64,000 bases of DNA from an uncultured Bacteroidales bacterium (GCA_902762385.1 CACWNQ010000004.1:1-64000), one strand, 5' to 3'. Counted from the first letter of the stretch, positions 7,264-17,585 are shown. The notes: generated from the sequence alone by a model not told the origin. Program-made: numbers and translations.

Positions 7264-9144
7264 TTATTCTTGTTTTAGTTGTTGTATGTAATGATATAGT
7301 TTGCGGTAAAAGGGATGGCGAGCCATTGTGGTGCTGTTGCCAAGGATGAATAGTTTCATGCGAGCGCGGGTGATGGCGACGTTCATGCGTCGCAGGTCGC
7401 GCAGGAAACCTATTTGCCCAGCCTCGTTGCTTCGCACCAGGCTGATAACGATGATGTCGCGCTCCTGGCCTTGGAAACCATCGACAGTATTAACCGAGAT
7501 AAGCTGCTTGAGTGGCTTGAAATAGGCACTCTTGCGCAGCATGCGTCGCAGCAGTTGCACCTGGGCGCGATAGGGCGAAATAATGCCCACATCGAGTCGC
7601 TCGTCGAGAACGCGTTGGCGTCCTAGCCGCGAGAAATACTGTTGCAAAGTGTCGATGGTAAGTTGCGCTTCGGCACGGTTGATGCGTCCGTAGGTCTCAC
7701 CCACGAGCTGCTCGTGTGCTTCGATGTCGAGTTGAGCTGTGTCGATCCATGTCATGGGTGTGTCGAGGTCGAGGATGCTTCGGTATTTCACCTCGGGGGC
7801 GCTCTCCACCTGGCCATTATAGAACCAGTCGCTCGAGAAGCGCATGATGTCGTCGTTCATGCGATATTGCACCTTGAGCAGTGTCACCACTTGAGGATTG
7901 CTCTGCACGATGCGCTCCATGAGGGTGCGGGCGAGCCCACCTTTTATCGCCTCGAGACATTTCACTGTGGGAGGCAGCTGACAGTGGTCGCCGGCAAATA
8001 TCACACGGTTAGCCTTGCGGATGGCAATCCAGCACGCTGCCTCGAGGGCTTGCGCTGCCTCGTCGATGAAGAGCGTGGCAAACTTCATCCCCTCAAGCAC
8101 CCGGCTAGCACTGCCTGCAAGGGTGCAAGAAATCACACGCGCACTGTTGAATAGTTCGTTATTTATGCGTAGTTCCAGCTCGGTTTCACGGCTTTTCAGC
8201 CTGTCAAGCTTTTGGTGATAGCTGTCGGAACCTCGTCGCTTTGCGCTGCGAAGTTCGCGAATGGCTTTACGAATAGCCCAGAGTTGAGGATAGTCGGGGT
8301 GCGCTTCAAATCGTCGTTCATAGGTGAATCCCAGCATCTTGTCGTTAACCTTGGTGGGGTTGCCAATGCGCAGCACTTCCACCCCTCGGTCAACTAGTCG
8401 CTCGCTAATCCAGTCGACAGCCATATTGCTTTGTGCACACACCAGCACCTGGTTCTCGCGTCGCAGCGTCTCATAAATGGCTTCGACCAGAGTTGTGGTC
8501 TTGCCAGTGCCTGGAGGGCCATGAACAATCGAAACATCTTTAGCAAGCAGAACCTCGTTGACGGCGTGCTCCTGAGTGGGGTTGAGCCATGGGAAACGAA
8601 TGGGCGCAAAGGTGAATTTCTCGGTCTTGCTGTGGTTGTAGAAGATGTCGCGCAGCTGTGCGAGACGGTTGCCTTTGGCCCTTGTGACCTTGTCAATGGC
8701 CTGGAGCATGAGCTGATAAGTGTGCTCATCGAACGAGAGTTGCACTCCCACTCGCTCGCGGCCTTGTAGCTCGGCCACGGCATTGCCGTCGGGCACCACT
8801 ATCACCATGCGACTCTCCTGAGCATAGCTCATCGTTGCAGCAAACTTGAAATAGGAGATGTTGTCGCTAGCGTCGACATGGAAAAACATCACCTGGCGTC
8901 CATATTCGAAGTTGTGCTCGATGTCGGTATCATCATTGCGGCTCACCTCAACCACAAGCTGGTTGAGCGAATTGTAGTAGCTGCGCCCCACTGTGATGGG
9001 CCACCAGCAGTCGCCACGCTTCACCTTGCGTCCCAGTCCCACGGTCTCGGTTTGCCGCTGGAACTCGCCACGCTCGGTGTCGCGCTCGGCCACGAGCAAC
9101 GCTCGCTGCTTCTGCAATTCTAATATGGGTGATACCGCCTGCAT
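7264..9144 (-). CDS. SF1B helicase, IGHMBP2/DNA2-NAM7 type
   Basis: This 626-aa protein has the full set of superfamily 1 motifs: Walker A GPPGTGKTTT (about 209-218), CAQSNMAVD (Ia), the Walker B variant FIDEAAQA, AGDHCQLPP (III), QYRMND (IV), VDGFQGQERDIIVISL (V) and NVAITRARMKL (VI). An N-terminal beta-barrel region precedes motif I, as in eukaryotic IGHMBP2 and bacterial relatives that unwind RNA or DNA 5' to 3'. The length is typical. The cellular role in Bacteroidetes is not established. It may head the helicase-transporter-73-aa unit. Confidence 0.88.
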   Translation of the reverse strand: MQAVSPILELQKQRALLVAERDTERGEFQRQTETVGLGRKVKRGDCWWPITVGRSYYNSLNQLVVEVSRNDDTDIEHNFEYGRQVMFFHVDASDNISYFKFAATMSYAQESRMVIVVPDGNAVAELQGRERVGVQLSFDEHTYQLMLQAIDKVTRAKGNRLAQLRDIFYNHSKTEKFTFAPIRFPWLNPTQEHAVNEVLLAKDVSIVHGPPGTGKTTTLVEAIYETLRRENQVLVCAQSNMAVDWISERLVDRGVEVLRIGNPTKVNDKMLGFTYERRFEAHPDYPQLWAIRKAIRELRSAKRRGSDSYHQKLDRLKSRETELELRINNELFNSARVISCTLAGSASRVLEGMKFATLFIDEAAQALEAACWIAIRKANRVIFAGDHCQLPPTVKCLEAIKGGLARTLMERIVQSNPQVVTLLKVQYRMNDDIMRFSSDWFYNGQVESAPEVKYRSILDLDTPMTWIDTAQLDIEAHEQLVGETYGRINRAEAQLTIDTLQQYFSRLGRQRVLDERLDVGIISPYRAQVQLLRRMLRKSAYFKPLKQLISVNTVDGFQGQERDIIVISLVRSNEAGQIGFLRDLRRMNVAITRARMKLFILGNSTTMARHPFYRKLYHYIQQLKQE

Positions 9145-9169
9145 TTATTGTATATTGTAAATAGAAATT

Positions 9170-9202
9170 CTAGAGATTCTAGAGGACTAGAAAATCTAGA
9201 AT
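9170..9202. repeat. TCTAGA-containing short repeats
   Basis: The segment has repeated TCTAGA cores with outer arms ATTCTAGA and TCTAGAAT forming an inverted repeat between metG and the helicase. It could fold as a weak hairpin. A related string is seen near 3642. Confidence 0.35.
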
Positions 9203-9228
9203 TTCTTATGAATTGTCGATGTTGTGGT

Positions 9229-11274
9229 TTATCCCACTTGCACTCCTGGGCGAACTTCGCCTTGTGGTCCTATTACCACGAGACGGCCGTCGGCGTCCTC
9301 GGCGCTGAGAATCATGCCCTGTGACTCCACGCCTTTGAGTTTACGGGTGGGGAAGTTGGCAATGAAGCACACCTCCTTGCCGATGAGGTCCTCGGGATTG
9401 TAGAACTTGGCGATACCCGAAACGATTGTGCGTCCCTTCATGCCGTCGTCGATGGTGAACTTGAGCAGTTTGTCGGCTTTTTTCACCTTCTCGCAGTCGA
9501 GCACCTTACCCACGCGAATGTCAAGCTTCTGGAAGTCGTCGAAAGTCACAGTTGGGGCCACAGCCTTAGGTGTGAAGTTCTTGAGGATGTTCTCTTGCTT
9601 GATGCGCTCAAGACGGTCGGTTTGAATCTTAATGGTCTCATCGTCAATCTTCTCGAAGAGCAGCACGGGTTTCTCGACGCGTTCGCCAGCTTTAAGAATA
9701 TCGATAGAACCGAGTTTGTTCCAGTCGGCGCATTCCATGTTAATCATCTTGCGCAGTTTCTCGGCGCTGAAAGGCAGGAATGGCTCGAAAGCGATGGCGA
9801 GGTTGGCAGTAATCTGCAATGCCACGTTCATGATGGTCTCTACGCGTGCCATGTCGGTCTTAGCAAGCTTCCAAGGCTCGGTGTCGGCAAGATATTTGTT
9901 ACCAATGCGTGCCAGTTTCATGGCCTCGGCAAGTGCTGCACGGAAGTGGAATGTGTCGAGAGCTTTGCCCAGCTCGTCTTTCACGCCCTTGAATTCCTCG
10001 ATGGTTGCGCGATCGTAGTCGGTGAGCTCATGAGCCTCGGGAATCACACCGTCGAAATACTTGTTGGTGAGTACGATGGCACGGTTCACGAAGTTACCAA
10101 GAATTGCCACCAACTCGTTGTTGTTGCGATCCTGGAAGTCCTTCCAGGTGAAGTCGTTGTCCTTGGCCTCGGGAGCGTTGGCAGTGAGCACATAGCGCAG
10201 CACGTCTTGCTTGCCGGGGAAGTCCTCGAGATATTCATTGAGCCACACCGCCCAGTTGCGGCTGGTAGAGATTTTGTCGCCCTCGAGGTTGAGGAACTCG
10301 TTGGCAGGCACGTTCTCAGGTAGCTGATAAGTGCCCTCGGCCATGAGCATAGCGGGGAAGATTAGGCAGTGGAACACGATGTTGTCCTTGCCTATGAAGT
10401 GAATGATGCGAGTGTCGTCGGCCTTCCAGTACTTCTCCCAGTCGTCGGGGCGAAGCTCCTTGGTGTTGCTGATATAACCAATGGGTGCATCAAACCATAC
10501 ATATAGCACCTTGCCCTCGGCGCCCTCGATGGGCACGGGGATACCCCAGTTGAGGTCGCGCGTCACGGCACGTGGCTGCAAGCCACCGTCGAGCCATGAT
10601 TTGCACTGGCCGTAGACGTTGGTCTTCCATTCCTTATGGTCCTCGAGAATCCACTGGCGCAGACGAGGTTCCCACTTATCGAGAGGCATGTACCAGTGCT
10701 TGGTTTCCTTGAGCACTGGCACGTTGCCGGTAATGGCACTCTTAGGATTAATAAGGTCGGTGGCGTTGAGCGAAGTGCCGCAAGCCTCACACTGGTCGCC
10801 ATAGGCGCCGTCGTTGCCGCAGTGTGGGCAAGTGCCGGTGATATAGCGGTCGGCAAGCCATTGGTCGGCTTCCTCGTCATAAAACTGCTCGCTAGTTTTC
10901 TCGATGAACTCGCCGTTGTCGTAGAGTTTCTTGAAGAAGTCGCTCGCAGTGCGGCGATGCATGTCGCTGGTGGTGCGGCCATACACGTCGAACGAGATTC
11001 CTAATCCAGCCATCGACTCCTTGATTATCTTGTGGTAGCGGTCAACAATGTCTTGTGGTGTAACACCTTCCTTCTGTGCTTTGATGGTAATGGGCACGCC
11101 ATGCTCGTCGCTGCCACCTATCATGAGCACATCCTCACCCTTGAGGCGCAGATAGCGCACATAGATGTCGGCAGGGACATAAACTCCGGCCAGATGGCCG
11201 ATGTGTACTGGACCATTGGCATAGGGTAGCGCAGTGGTCACAAGCGTGCGTGAATATTTCTTCTTCTCTTCCAT
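9229..11274 (-). CDS. metG: methionyl-tRNA synthetase with C-terminal tRNA-binding domain
   Basis: MetG charges tRNA-Met. The 681-aa protein has the HIGH motif (PVHIGHLAG), a zinc-knuckle segment with CPHCG and CEAC, the KMSKS equivalent KISTS (class I signature loop) and the anticodon-binding helical domain. The last 110 residues form an EMAP/Trbp111-type OB fold ([25 protein letters not shown]), which in E. coli MetG mediates dimerisation and tRNA binding. I start at [10 protein letters not shown] (11274) because the longer in-frame extension, MQKFFQH..., reads through the promoter-proximal leader; a -7 box lies at 11314-11321. Confidence 0.97.
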   Translation of the reverse strand: MEEKKKYSRTLVTTALPYANGPVHIGHLAGVYVPADIYVRYLRLKGEDVLMIGGSDEHGVPITIKAQKEGVTPQDIVDRYHKIIKESMAGLGISFDVYGRTTSDMHRRTASDFFKKLYDNGEFIEKTSEQFYDEEADQWLADRYITGTCPHCGNDGAYGDQCEACGTSLNATDLINPKSAITGNVPVLKETKHWYMPLDKWEPRLRQWILEDHKEWKTNVYGQCKSWLDGGLQPRAVTRDLNWGIPVPIEGAEGKVLYVWFDAPIGYISNTKELRPDDWEKYWKADDTRIIHFIGKDNIVFHCLIFPAMLMAEGTYQLPENVPANEFLNLEGDKISTSRNWAVWLNEYLEDFPGKQDVLRYVLTANAPEAKDNDFTWKDFQDRNNNELVAILGNFVNRAIVLTNKYFDGVIPEAHELTDYDRATIEEFKGVKDELGKALDTFHFRAALAEAMKLARIGNKYLADTEPWKLAKTDMARVETIMNVALQITANLAIAFEPFLPFSAEKLRKMINMECADWNKLGSIDILKAGERVEKPVLLFEKIDDETIKIQTDRLERIKQENILKNFTPKAVAPTVTFDDFQKLDIRVGKVLDCEKVKKADKLLKFTIDDGMKGRTIVSGIAKFYNPEDLIGKEVCFIANFPTRKLKGVESQGMILSAEDADGRLVVIGPQGEVRPGVQVG

Positions 11275-11313
11275 ATCAATAGTATAATAATGTGTGTGTT
11301 GAAAAAATTTTTG

Positions 11314-11321
11314 CAAAGGTA
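11314..11321 (-). promoter_or_regulatory. -7 box for metG
   Basis: The minus strand reads TACCTTTG, 40 bp before the metG start. Confidence 0.65.
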
Positions 11322-11380
11322 GGAAAAAAATGGAGAAAAAACAATTAGGACAGAAATCAAGTTGACTTCTGCCCTAATGC

Positions 11381-11453
11381 GCTTCAAGATGGACTTGAAC
11401 CAACGACCCCCTGATTAACAGTCAGGTGCTCTAACCAACTGAGCTATTGAAGC
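11381..11453 (-). tRNA. tRNA-Asn(GTT), copy 2
   Basis: 73 nt on the minus strand fold as a cloverleaf: 7-bp acceptor GCTTCAA/TTGAAGC, D stem GCTC/GAGC, and anticodon stem CCTGA/TCAGG around the loop CTGTTAA with anticodon GTT. The T loop is TTCAAGT. The T stem has one U-U mismatch (GTTGG/CCATC). CCA is not encoded. The sequence is identical to the copy at 11494-11566. Confidence 0.95.
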
Positions 11454-11493
11454 TTCGTTTAACCCTAAAATTATCCAATTATGAAAAAATGGC

Positions 11494-11566
11494 GCTTCAA
11501 GATGGACTTGAACCAACGACCCCCTGATTAACAGTCAGGTGCTCTAACCAACTGAGCTATTGAAGC
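11494..11566 (-). tRNA. tRNA-Asn(GTT), copy 1
   Basis: Base-for-base identical to the gene at 11381-11453 and separated from it by 40 bp. It is first in the transcription direction, directly after a -7 box at 11598-11605, so both are probably processed from one transcript. Confidence 0.95.
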
Positions 11567-11597
11567 AGTCGTGCAACCCCTTTCGGGAATTGCGGTG

Positions 11598-11605
11598 CAA
11601 AATTA
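11598..11605 (-). promoter_or_regulatory. -7 box for the tandem tRNA-Asn genes
   Basis: The minus strand reads TAATTTTG (TAnnTTTG), 32 bp upstream of the first tRNA. Confidence 0.6.
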
Positions 11606-11755
11606 CAGTCAATTTTTGAATTGTGCAACACTTTTAGTCAAAATATTTAAAAAAAATGTCGTTTAAGTGTTTTTTAAGCACTTTTAAGTGCTCTAATTCA
11701 ACTAAAAGAAGTACTTTAGCAGACTAAAAACAATAGCAAAGAATATAAAGTATCA

Positions 11756-13489
11756 ATGGAGAAAAAATCAAGAATAATAATTGCGTTGCTTAGTGTGATG
11801 TTATTGGTTGTTCCCCTAGCCTTGGCCCAGAGTAACGAAACCAGCACGCGTGACACTCGCATTGCCCGTAACCTCGACATTTTTAACAGCTTGTTCAAGG
11901 AACTGAATGCGTTTTATGTCGACTCGCTAGACATCGACAAGTCGATGGAAACAGCTATCAACGCCATGCTCGACGATGTGGACCCCTACACCGAATATAT
12001 CCCAGCATCGGCACGTGCTGACTTTATGGTAATCTCGACAGGTGAGTATGGCGGCATAGGTTCCTACATATATGAGCGCGACGGTAACGTCTACATCAGC
12101 GAGCCCTATCAAGACAGCCCTGCTGCAAAGGCTGGCCTCAAGCCAGGTGATAGAATTATAATGATTGATGGCGATTCGGTTAAAGGCTGGGCCAGCGACA
12201 AGGTGAGTGAGCACCTGAAAGGTCAGGCCAGCACACAGCTCAAGCTTGTGATAGCCCGCAAGTATGACCCTGATAGCATTAAGACTTTCACTATTACCCG
12301 TGAGAAGATAAAGGTTGACCCCGTGAGCTATTATGGTGTGACTAATGGAAACATTGGCTATATTGCTCTTGAGACATATAATGAACACTCAGCGGCTAAT
12401 GTCAAGAAGGCGTTGCTCGAACTCAAGAAGAATCCCGAGGTGAAAAACATTGTGCTCGACTTGCGAGGCAATGGTGGTGGATTGCTCGAAAGCGCCATCC
12501 AGATTGTGGGTCTCTTTGTTCCCAAGGGTACCCAGGTGCTCCAGACACGAGGCAAGACCAAGCAGCAGGAACGCACCTATAAGACCACCGAGGAGCCAGT
12601 CGACACTAAAATCCCGCTCGCAGTGCTCATCGATGGTGGTTCTGCTTCGGCAGCCGAGATTACTGCTGGTGCCCTTCAGGACTTGGACCGTGCTGTGGTG
12701 ATAGGTTCTCGCTCGTTTGGCAAGGGCCTTGTCCAAGCTACTCGTCAGTTGCCATTTGATGCATTGTTTAAGGTTACTGTGTCGAAGTACTACATTCCCA
12801 GTGGGCGACTGATACAAGAGATAGATTATTCCAAGCGTGACACCGATGGCAGTCCTAAGCAAGCTGTCGACAGCACTGCGCAGCAGTTCCACACAGCCCA
12901 TGGTCGCTTAGTGACAGGTGGCGGTGGCATCACTCCCGACATCAAGATTGAGCCAGCGCAGGCCAGTCGCTTGGTATATAACATCGTGCGCGACGGTTGG
13001 GCATTTGACTACGCTGTGAAATATGCTTCGGAGCATCCAACCATACCAAAACCAGAAGATTTCACTATTACCGACGAGATATTCAACGACTTCAAGTCAT
13101 TTGTCGACCCCGAGAAGTTCCAGTATGATAAGGTGTGCGAGACCAGTTTCGCCTCGCTGAAAAAGACTGCCGAGACCGAGGGTTACCTCAATGATGAAAC
13201 CAAGGCCGAGTTTGACCGCCTTGAGAAGTTGCTAAAGCACGACCTCGATAAGGATTTGGACCTCAACCGCAGTCAGCTTGAGAAACTCTTGTCGAAGGAA
13301 ATCATCAAGGGCTATTACTACCAGCGTGGGCAGATGATTTATGCGCTGAAGCAGGACAAATGCACCCAAAGCGCCAGCGAGATGTTTAACAAACCTGGCG
13401 AGTATGAGCGGATTCTCAACATTGCTCCAGCCACTGCTAAGAAACAGTCGCAGCCTAAGGCTCAAGGCAAGAAGAAATCGAGGAAATAA
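11756..13489 (+). CDS. ctpA: S41-family C-terminal processing protease
   Basis: This periplasmic serine protease has a PDZ domain and a Ser/Lys dyad and trims exported proteins from the C-terminus. The 577-aa product has an N-terminal signal/anchor (ending near PLALAQ), a PDZ region around 85-165 (SPAAKAGLKPGDRIIMIDG) and the S41 catalytic fold. The nucleophile region SASAAE lies at about 296-301 and the general-base Lys in FGKGLVQ at about 323. A Lys-rich C-terminal tail follows. mfd starts 6 bp downstream, so they are probably one transcript. No good -7 box is seen; TACTTTAG near 11711 is one base off. Confidence 0.93.
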   Translation: MEKKSRIIIALLSVMLLVVPLALAQSNETSTRDTRIARNLDIFNSLFKELNAFYVDSLDIDKSMETAINAMLDDVDPYTEYIPASARADFMVISTGEYGGIGSYIYERDGNVYISEPYQDSPAAKAGLKPGDRIIMIDGDSVKGWASDKVSEHLKGQASTQLKLVIARKYDPDSIKTFTITREKIKVDPVSYYGVTNGNIGYIALETYNEHSAANVKKALLELKKNPEVKNIVLDLRGNGGGLLESAIQIVGLFVPKGTQVLQTRGKTKQQERTYKTTEEPVDTKIPLAVLIDGGSASAAEITAGALQDLDRAVVIGSRSFGKGLVQATRQLPFDALFKVTVSKYYIPSGRLIQEIDYSKRDTDGSPKQAVDSTAQQFHTAHGRLVTGGGGITPDIKIEPAQASRLVYNIVRDGWAFDYAVKYASEHPTIPKPEDFTITDEIFNDFKSFVDPEKFQYDKVCETSFASLKKTAETEGYLNDETKAEFDRLEKLLKHDLDKDLDLNRSQLEKLLSKEIIKGYYYQRGQMIYALKQDKCTQSASEMFNKPGEYERILNIAPATAKKQSQPKAQGKKKSRK

Positions 13490-13495
13490 GCAGTT

Positions 13496-16400
13496 ATGCC
13501 CGCCCCAATTTCCCTCAGTACACTAGTTAATCAGGTGTCGACGCAGGCAATGCGCGACGCCATTGCATCGATGTTGCGCAGCAAGCGCAACCGAGTAATT
13601 GTGGTTGATGGACTGGCAGGTTCTGCATCATCGATGCTTTTTGCAACTATGCCTAAAGGCAAGTCGCCTTATCTGATTGTTGCCAACGACCTTGACGAAG
13701 CTGGCTACATCTATAACGACTTGTGCCAACTCACAAGCGAGGACAATGTGCTGATATTCCCGTCGGGCTACAAACGCGATATAAAGTATGGTCAGGTTGA
13801 TGCGCCAATGGAAATCCTGCGCACCGAGGTGCTTAACCGCTGGCATACCGACAAGAACTTGCGCTGGGTCGTGACCTATCCCGAGGCACTAGCCGAGAAA
13901 GTGGCACCACGCGTGAGCATCGAGCGCGACACGATTACCCTCGCTGTAGGCAATGAGATGGACCTGACGGCCGTTGCCATCAAGCTGCGTGAGCTAGGAT
14001 TCCAAGAGATTGACTATGTGTATGAGCCTGGTCAGTTCTCGCTGCGTGGTTCCATTCTCGACGTGTATTCCTACAGTAACGAGTATCCTTATCGCATCGA
14101 CTTCTTTGGCGATGAAATCGACAGTGTGCGAACCTTCAATGTTGAGACCCAGTTATCGCTCGAGCACCTTGAGAGTGTGAGCATTATTAACAACACCTCG
14201 TCGCAGGCAGTGGATGCCGGAGTGTCACTTCTTGACTATGTGGGACCCGACGTGCTGCTAGTTGTGCGTGACACATCGTGGCTCAAGAGCCGCATAGAGA
14301 GCATTGGTAAGGAGTCGTTGAGCCAGAGCGCTCTCGAAGCCCAGGAATGTGACCATGATGCCATGCGCAAGGTGGTGGATGTGCCCAAGTTTATGGCCTC
14401 GCTCGATGCCATGCGACGATTGGAGTATTACTATGGCGAGAGCCTGGCTCGTGGTGATGCGAGGTTATCACTACACTGCACTCCACAGGGCATTTACCAT
14501 AAGAATTTCGACCTCATAAGCCAGTCGTTCAACCATTTCATTGAGCGTGGTTATACATTATATATACTAAGCGACAGCGAAAAGCAAATTCAGCGCTTGC
14601 GCGTGATTTTCGACGATAGGCACGATAATATATCGTTCACTCCAGTCAAAAAGACACTGCACGAAGGTTGGGTCGATGACGACCGCAAGATGTGCGTCTT
14701 CACCGATCACCAGATTTTCGACCGCTTCCACAAGTACAATCTTAAGAGCGAGCGCGCCCGCTCGGGCAAACTTGCATTATCGCTCAAGGAACTAAATCAG
14801 ATAGAAACAGGCGACTTCATAGTTCATGAGGACCATGGCATAGGAAGATTTGAGGGATTGTTGCGCACCAACATCAACGGCACCACGCAAGAGATGATAA
14901 AGCTTTCATATCTGAATGGTGACGTGATTTTCGTATCAATACATGCGCTTCACAAGCTCTCGAAATACCGTGGCAAAGAGGGTGTTCCACCCAGGCTCAG
15001 CAAACTAGGCACTGGCAAGTGGGAGCGCATCAAGAGTCGCACCAAGGGCCGCCTGAAAGATATAGCTCGCGATCTTATCAAGCTATATGCCCAACGTCGA
15101 GAGGAGAAAGGTTTTGCTTTCAGTCCCGACAGCTACTTGCAGCAGGAGCTTGAGGCGTCGTTCATCTATGAGGACACTCCCGACCAGTTGCTCGCGTCGC
15201 AGGCCGTGAAAGCCGATATGGAACGTGACAAACCCATGGACCGCCTGGTGTGTGGTGATGTGGGATTTGGCAAGACCGAGGTTGCTATTCGCGCAGCGTT
15301 CAAGGCAGCAGTTGATGGCAAGCAGACGGCAGTGCTTGTTCCCACCACTGTTCTCGCCTTCCAGCACTATAACACATTCAGCGACCGTCTCAAAGGGTTC
15401 CCTGTGCGCATCGACTACTTGAGCCGAGCACGACGACCCAAGGATGTGAAGCAGATACTCGCCGACCTTGCCGAGGGTAAGATTGACATCATAATTGGTA
15501 CTCATAAACTCATCGGCAAAACGGTGAAATTTAAAGATTTAGGTTTGCTGGTCGTAGACGAGGAGCAGAAGTTTGGTGTTGCAGTAAAAGATAAACTCAA
15601 GCAACTCAAGGTTAATGTCGACACCTTGACGATGAGTGCGACCCCAATTCCACGAACCCTGCAATTCTCGCTCATGGGAGCGCGCGACCTTAGCACCATC
15701 AACACACCACCAGCTAACCGATATCCCATCCTTACTAGCATCAATACTCTTGAGGACGATGTGGTGCGCGAGGCCATCAACTTTGAGTTGTCGCGTAACG
15801 GCCAGGTGTTCTTTGTTAACAACCGCATCGAGCCACTGTTTAATCTCAAGGCTATGATAAACCGCTTGGTGCCCGATGCGCGCGTGGTGGTGGCACATGG
15901 ACAGATGCCTCCCGAGCAATTAGAGCAGCGCATTATCGACTTTACTAATCACGATTATGACGTGCTGCTCGCGACAACCATAATCGAGAGTGGCATCGAC
16001 ATGCCAAACGTGAACACCATAATCATCAACAATGCTCAGAACTACGGACTTAGCGACCTGCATCAGCTGAGAGGACGTGTGGGGCGCAGTAGTCGCAAGG
16101 CGTTTTGCTACCTGCTAGTGCCTCCGGGTGCGCCTCTTACCACCGTGGCGCGTCGTCGACTTCAGGCCATTGAGAGTTTCAGTGACCTTGGGGCAGGCAT
16201 CCACATTGCCATGCAAGACCTTGACATACGCGGCGCAGGCAACCTGCTGGGTGCCGAGCAGAGTGGTTTTATTGCCGACTTGGGCTTTGAGACCTATCAG
16301 AAGATACTCAAGGAGGCCGTTCTGGAGTTGAAAACCGAGGAATTTGCCGACACTTATATGGAGCAGATGCAAGAAGACGCCGAGGTGGGTGGTGAGGATG

Positions 16401-16876
16401 AGGCCGAATTTGCTGCCGACTGTGTTATCGATACCGACCTCACACTCATGTTCCCATCGGATTATGTTCCACAGGAGAATGAGCGCATATCGCTATATCG
16501 TGAACTCGATAACATGGAAAACCAGCGCGACATCGATGACTTTGAAGAGCGCTTGCGCGACCGGTTCGGTGCCATCCCAGAGATGGGACTTGAGTTGATA
16601 CGCATTGTGCCATTGCGGTTCACAGCCCGGCGCCTTGGCATCGAGAAGATTGCCTTGAAGAAAGGTCATATGTATGCCTATTTTGTTGGCGACGAGAACA
16701 AGGCCTACTATCAGTCGCGAGCCTTTGGACGAATGCTCAACTACTTGCAGCAAAACCCATTGCGCTGCAAGCTGCGTGAGGTTAACGGCAAGCGATCGAT
16801 GGTGATATCGAGCGTTAGCACCGTACTCCAGGCACTTGATATCCTGCGCACAATAACTGCACTGCCGGCTATGTAA
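13496..16876 (+). CDS. mfd: transcription-repair coupling factor
   Basis: Mfd removes stalled RNA polymerase at DNA lesions and recruits UvrA. The 1126-aa product carries the UvrB-like N-terminal module, the polymerase-interacting CarD-like domain (about 440-510, IVHEDHGIGRFEGLL), and an SF2 translocase with Walker A GDVGFGKTE (about 586-594), DEEQ box (about 688-691), SATPIPRTL and the Q-L-RGRVGRS motif VI. A TRCF C-terminal domain follows. The length is normal for the family. It is probably co-transcribed with ctpA and ends before a strong hairpin at 16933-16967. Confidence 0.97.
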   Translation: MPAPISLSTLVNQVSTQAMRDAIASMLRSKRNRVIVVDGLAGSASSMLFATMPKGKSPYLIVANDLDEAGYIYNDLCQLTSEDNVLIFPSGYKRDIKYGQVDAPMEILRTEVLNRWHTDKNLRWVVTYPEALAEKVAPRVSIERDTITLAVGNEMDLTAVAIKLRELGFQEIDYVYEPGQFSLRGSILDVYSYSNEYPYRIDFFGDEIDSVRTFNVETQLSLEHLESVSIINNTSSQAVDAGVSLLDYVGPDVLLVVRDTSWLKSRIESIGKESLSQSALEAQECDHDAMRKVVDVPKFMASLDAMRRLEYYYGESLARGDARLSLHCTPQGIYHKNFDLISQSFNHFIERGYTLYILSDSEKQIQRLRVIFDDRHDNISFTPVKKTLHEGWVDDDRKMCVFTDHQIFDRFHKYNLKSERARSGKLALSLKELNQIETGDFIVHEDHGIGRFEGLLRTNINGTTQEMIKLSYLNGDVIFVSIHALHKLSKYRGKEGVPPRLSKLGTGKWERIKSRTKGRLKDIARDLIKLYAQRREEKGFAFSPDSYLQQELEASFIYEDTPDQLLASQAVKADMERDKPMDRLVCGDVGFGKTEVAIRAAFKAAVDGKQTAVLVPTTVLAFQHYNTFSDRLKGFPVRIDYLSRARRPKDVKQILADLAEGKIDIIIGTHKLIGKTVKFKDLGLLVVDEEQKFGVAVKDKLKQLKVNVDTLTMSATPIPRTLQFSLMGARDLSTINTPPANRYPILTSINTLEDDVVREAINFELSRNGQVFFVNNRIEPLFNLKAMINRLVPDARVVVAHGQMPPEQLEQRIIDFTNHDYDVLLATTIIESGIDMPNVNTIIINNAQNYGLSDLHQLRGRVGRSSRKAFCYLLVPPGAPLTTVARRRLQAIESFSDLGAGIHIAMQDLDIRGAGNLLGAEQSGFIADLGFETYQKILKEAVLELKTEEFADTYMEQMQEDAEVGGEDEAEFAADCVIDTDLTLMFPSDYVPQENERISLYRELDNMENQRDIDDFEERLRDRFGAIPEMGLELIRIVPLRFTARRLGIEKIALKKGHMYAYFVGDENKAYYQSRAFGRMLNYLQQNPLRCKLREVNGKRSMVISSVSTVLQALDILRTITALPAM

Positions 16877-16932
16877 AAAAAATAATATGCCTCATCGACC
16901 TAGGGTGGCAATGGGGCAGGTGTGATAAAGAT

Positions 16933-16967
16933 GAAAGGCTTGTGACGGAATTCGTCACAAGCCTTTC
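16933..16967. terminator. bidirectional intrinsic terminator
   Basis: A perfect 15-bp stem (GAAAGGCTTGTGACG and its complement) closes a GAATT loop between the convergent mfd and the rpmB-rpmG operon. T-rich sequence follows on the plus side. Confidence 0.85.
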
Positions 16968-17029
16968 GCAATATAGCGTTTTTGTTTTATTATAAACAAA
17001 ATAACGTGTGTGGGATAACGAAGAAATTA

Positions 17030-17149
17030 TTATTTAAGAGCCTCGTCTACTTTGTCGTTAGGAACCATTCTTTCCTCAAAAACATAAGCACCGGTTTTGG
17101 GAGAGCGAACCATCTTAATCACCTTGCTGTAATTACGACCTTCACCAAG
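17030..17149 (-). pseudogene. DUF4295 gene remnant lacking its start
   Basis: The minus-strand frame reads [18 protein letters not shown] then TGAYVFEERMVPNDKV and ends DEALK-stop. This is the body of the small Bacteroidetes DUF4295 family, which normally runs about 50 residues and begins MAKKxVATL. Here the start codon and first eight or so residues are missing: the sequence joins directly to the 3' end of rpmG in a different frame. In-frame GTG and ATG codons remain at the KVIKMV segment but would give a product of only about 30 aa. I read this as a deletion between rpmG and the DUF4295 gene. Confidence 0.75.
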
Positions 17150-17315
17150 TATACTTCTTGAGGTAGGGGTTGTACTTCTTCAACTCCAGACGCTCAGTTG
17201 TGTTCTTGCGGTTCTTAGTAGTGATGTAGCGTGACATTCCGGGAACACCGCTGCCCTTTTGCTCAGTGCACTCAAGGATTACTTGAACGCGATCACCTTT
17301 TGCTTTCTTTGCCAT
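17142..17315 (-). CDS. rpmG: 50S ribosomal protein L33, C-terminus altered
   Basis: The 57-aa product ([18 protein letters not shown]..., [20 protein letters not shown]) is bacterial L33, which binds near the ribosomal E site. It is too short to be noticed as an ordinary long ORF. In related Bacteroidetes the protein ends with a sequence close to TVHKEIK, about 62 residues; here it ends KKYTW because the reading frame runs into DUF4295 sequence and stops at TGA 17142-17144. The four to five lost terminal residues may be tolerated. It sits 15 bp downstream of rpmB. Confidence 0.88.
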   Translation of the reverse strand: MAKKAKGDRVQVILECTEQKGSGVPGMSRYITTKNRKNTTERLELKKYNPYLKKYTW

Positions 17316-17330
17316 AATTTAATCCTCGAT

Positions 17331-17585
17331 TTAATAGATTGCTTTGATTTCAGTTAAATGTCCGTCCTGAGCTGCTTTCTTAAGAGCTGCGTCGAGTCCG
17401 ATACGGTTGATAAGTCTCAGTCCGCTAGCGCTCACTGTGAGCTTGATCCATTGATCCTGCTCAACCCAGTAGAACTTGCGGTTGAACACGTTCACATTGA
17501 ACTTGCGTTTTGTTCTTCTTTTAGAGTGCGATACATTGTTACCAGTGATCGCCTTCTTGCCTGTGATTTGACAAACTTTTGACAT
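17331..17585 (-). CDS. rpmB: 50S ribosomal protein L28
   Basis: The 84-aa protein starts [20 protein letters not shown], the L28 signature, followed by [21 protein letters not shown]28 is a structural protein of the large subunit. It is the first gene of the rpmB-rpmG unit. The nearest -7 box is about 300 bp upstream at 17891, implying an unusually long leader. Family length is normal. Confidence 0.95.
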   Translation of the reverse strand: MSKVCQITGKKAITGNNVSHSKRRTKRKFNVNVFNRKFYWVEQDQWIKLTVSASGLRLINRIGLDAALKKAAQDGHLTEIKAIY

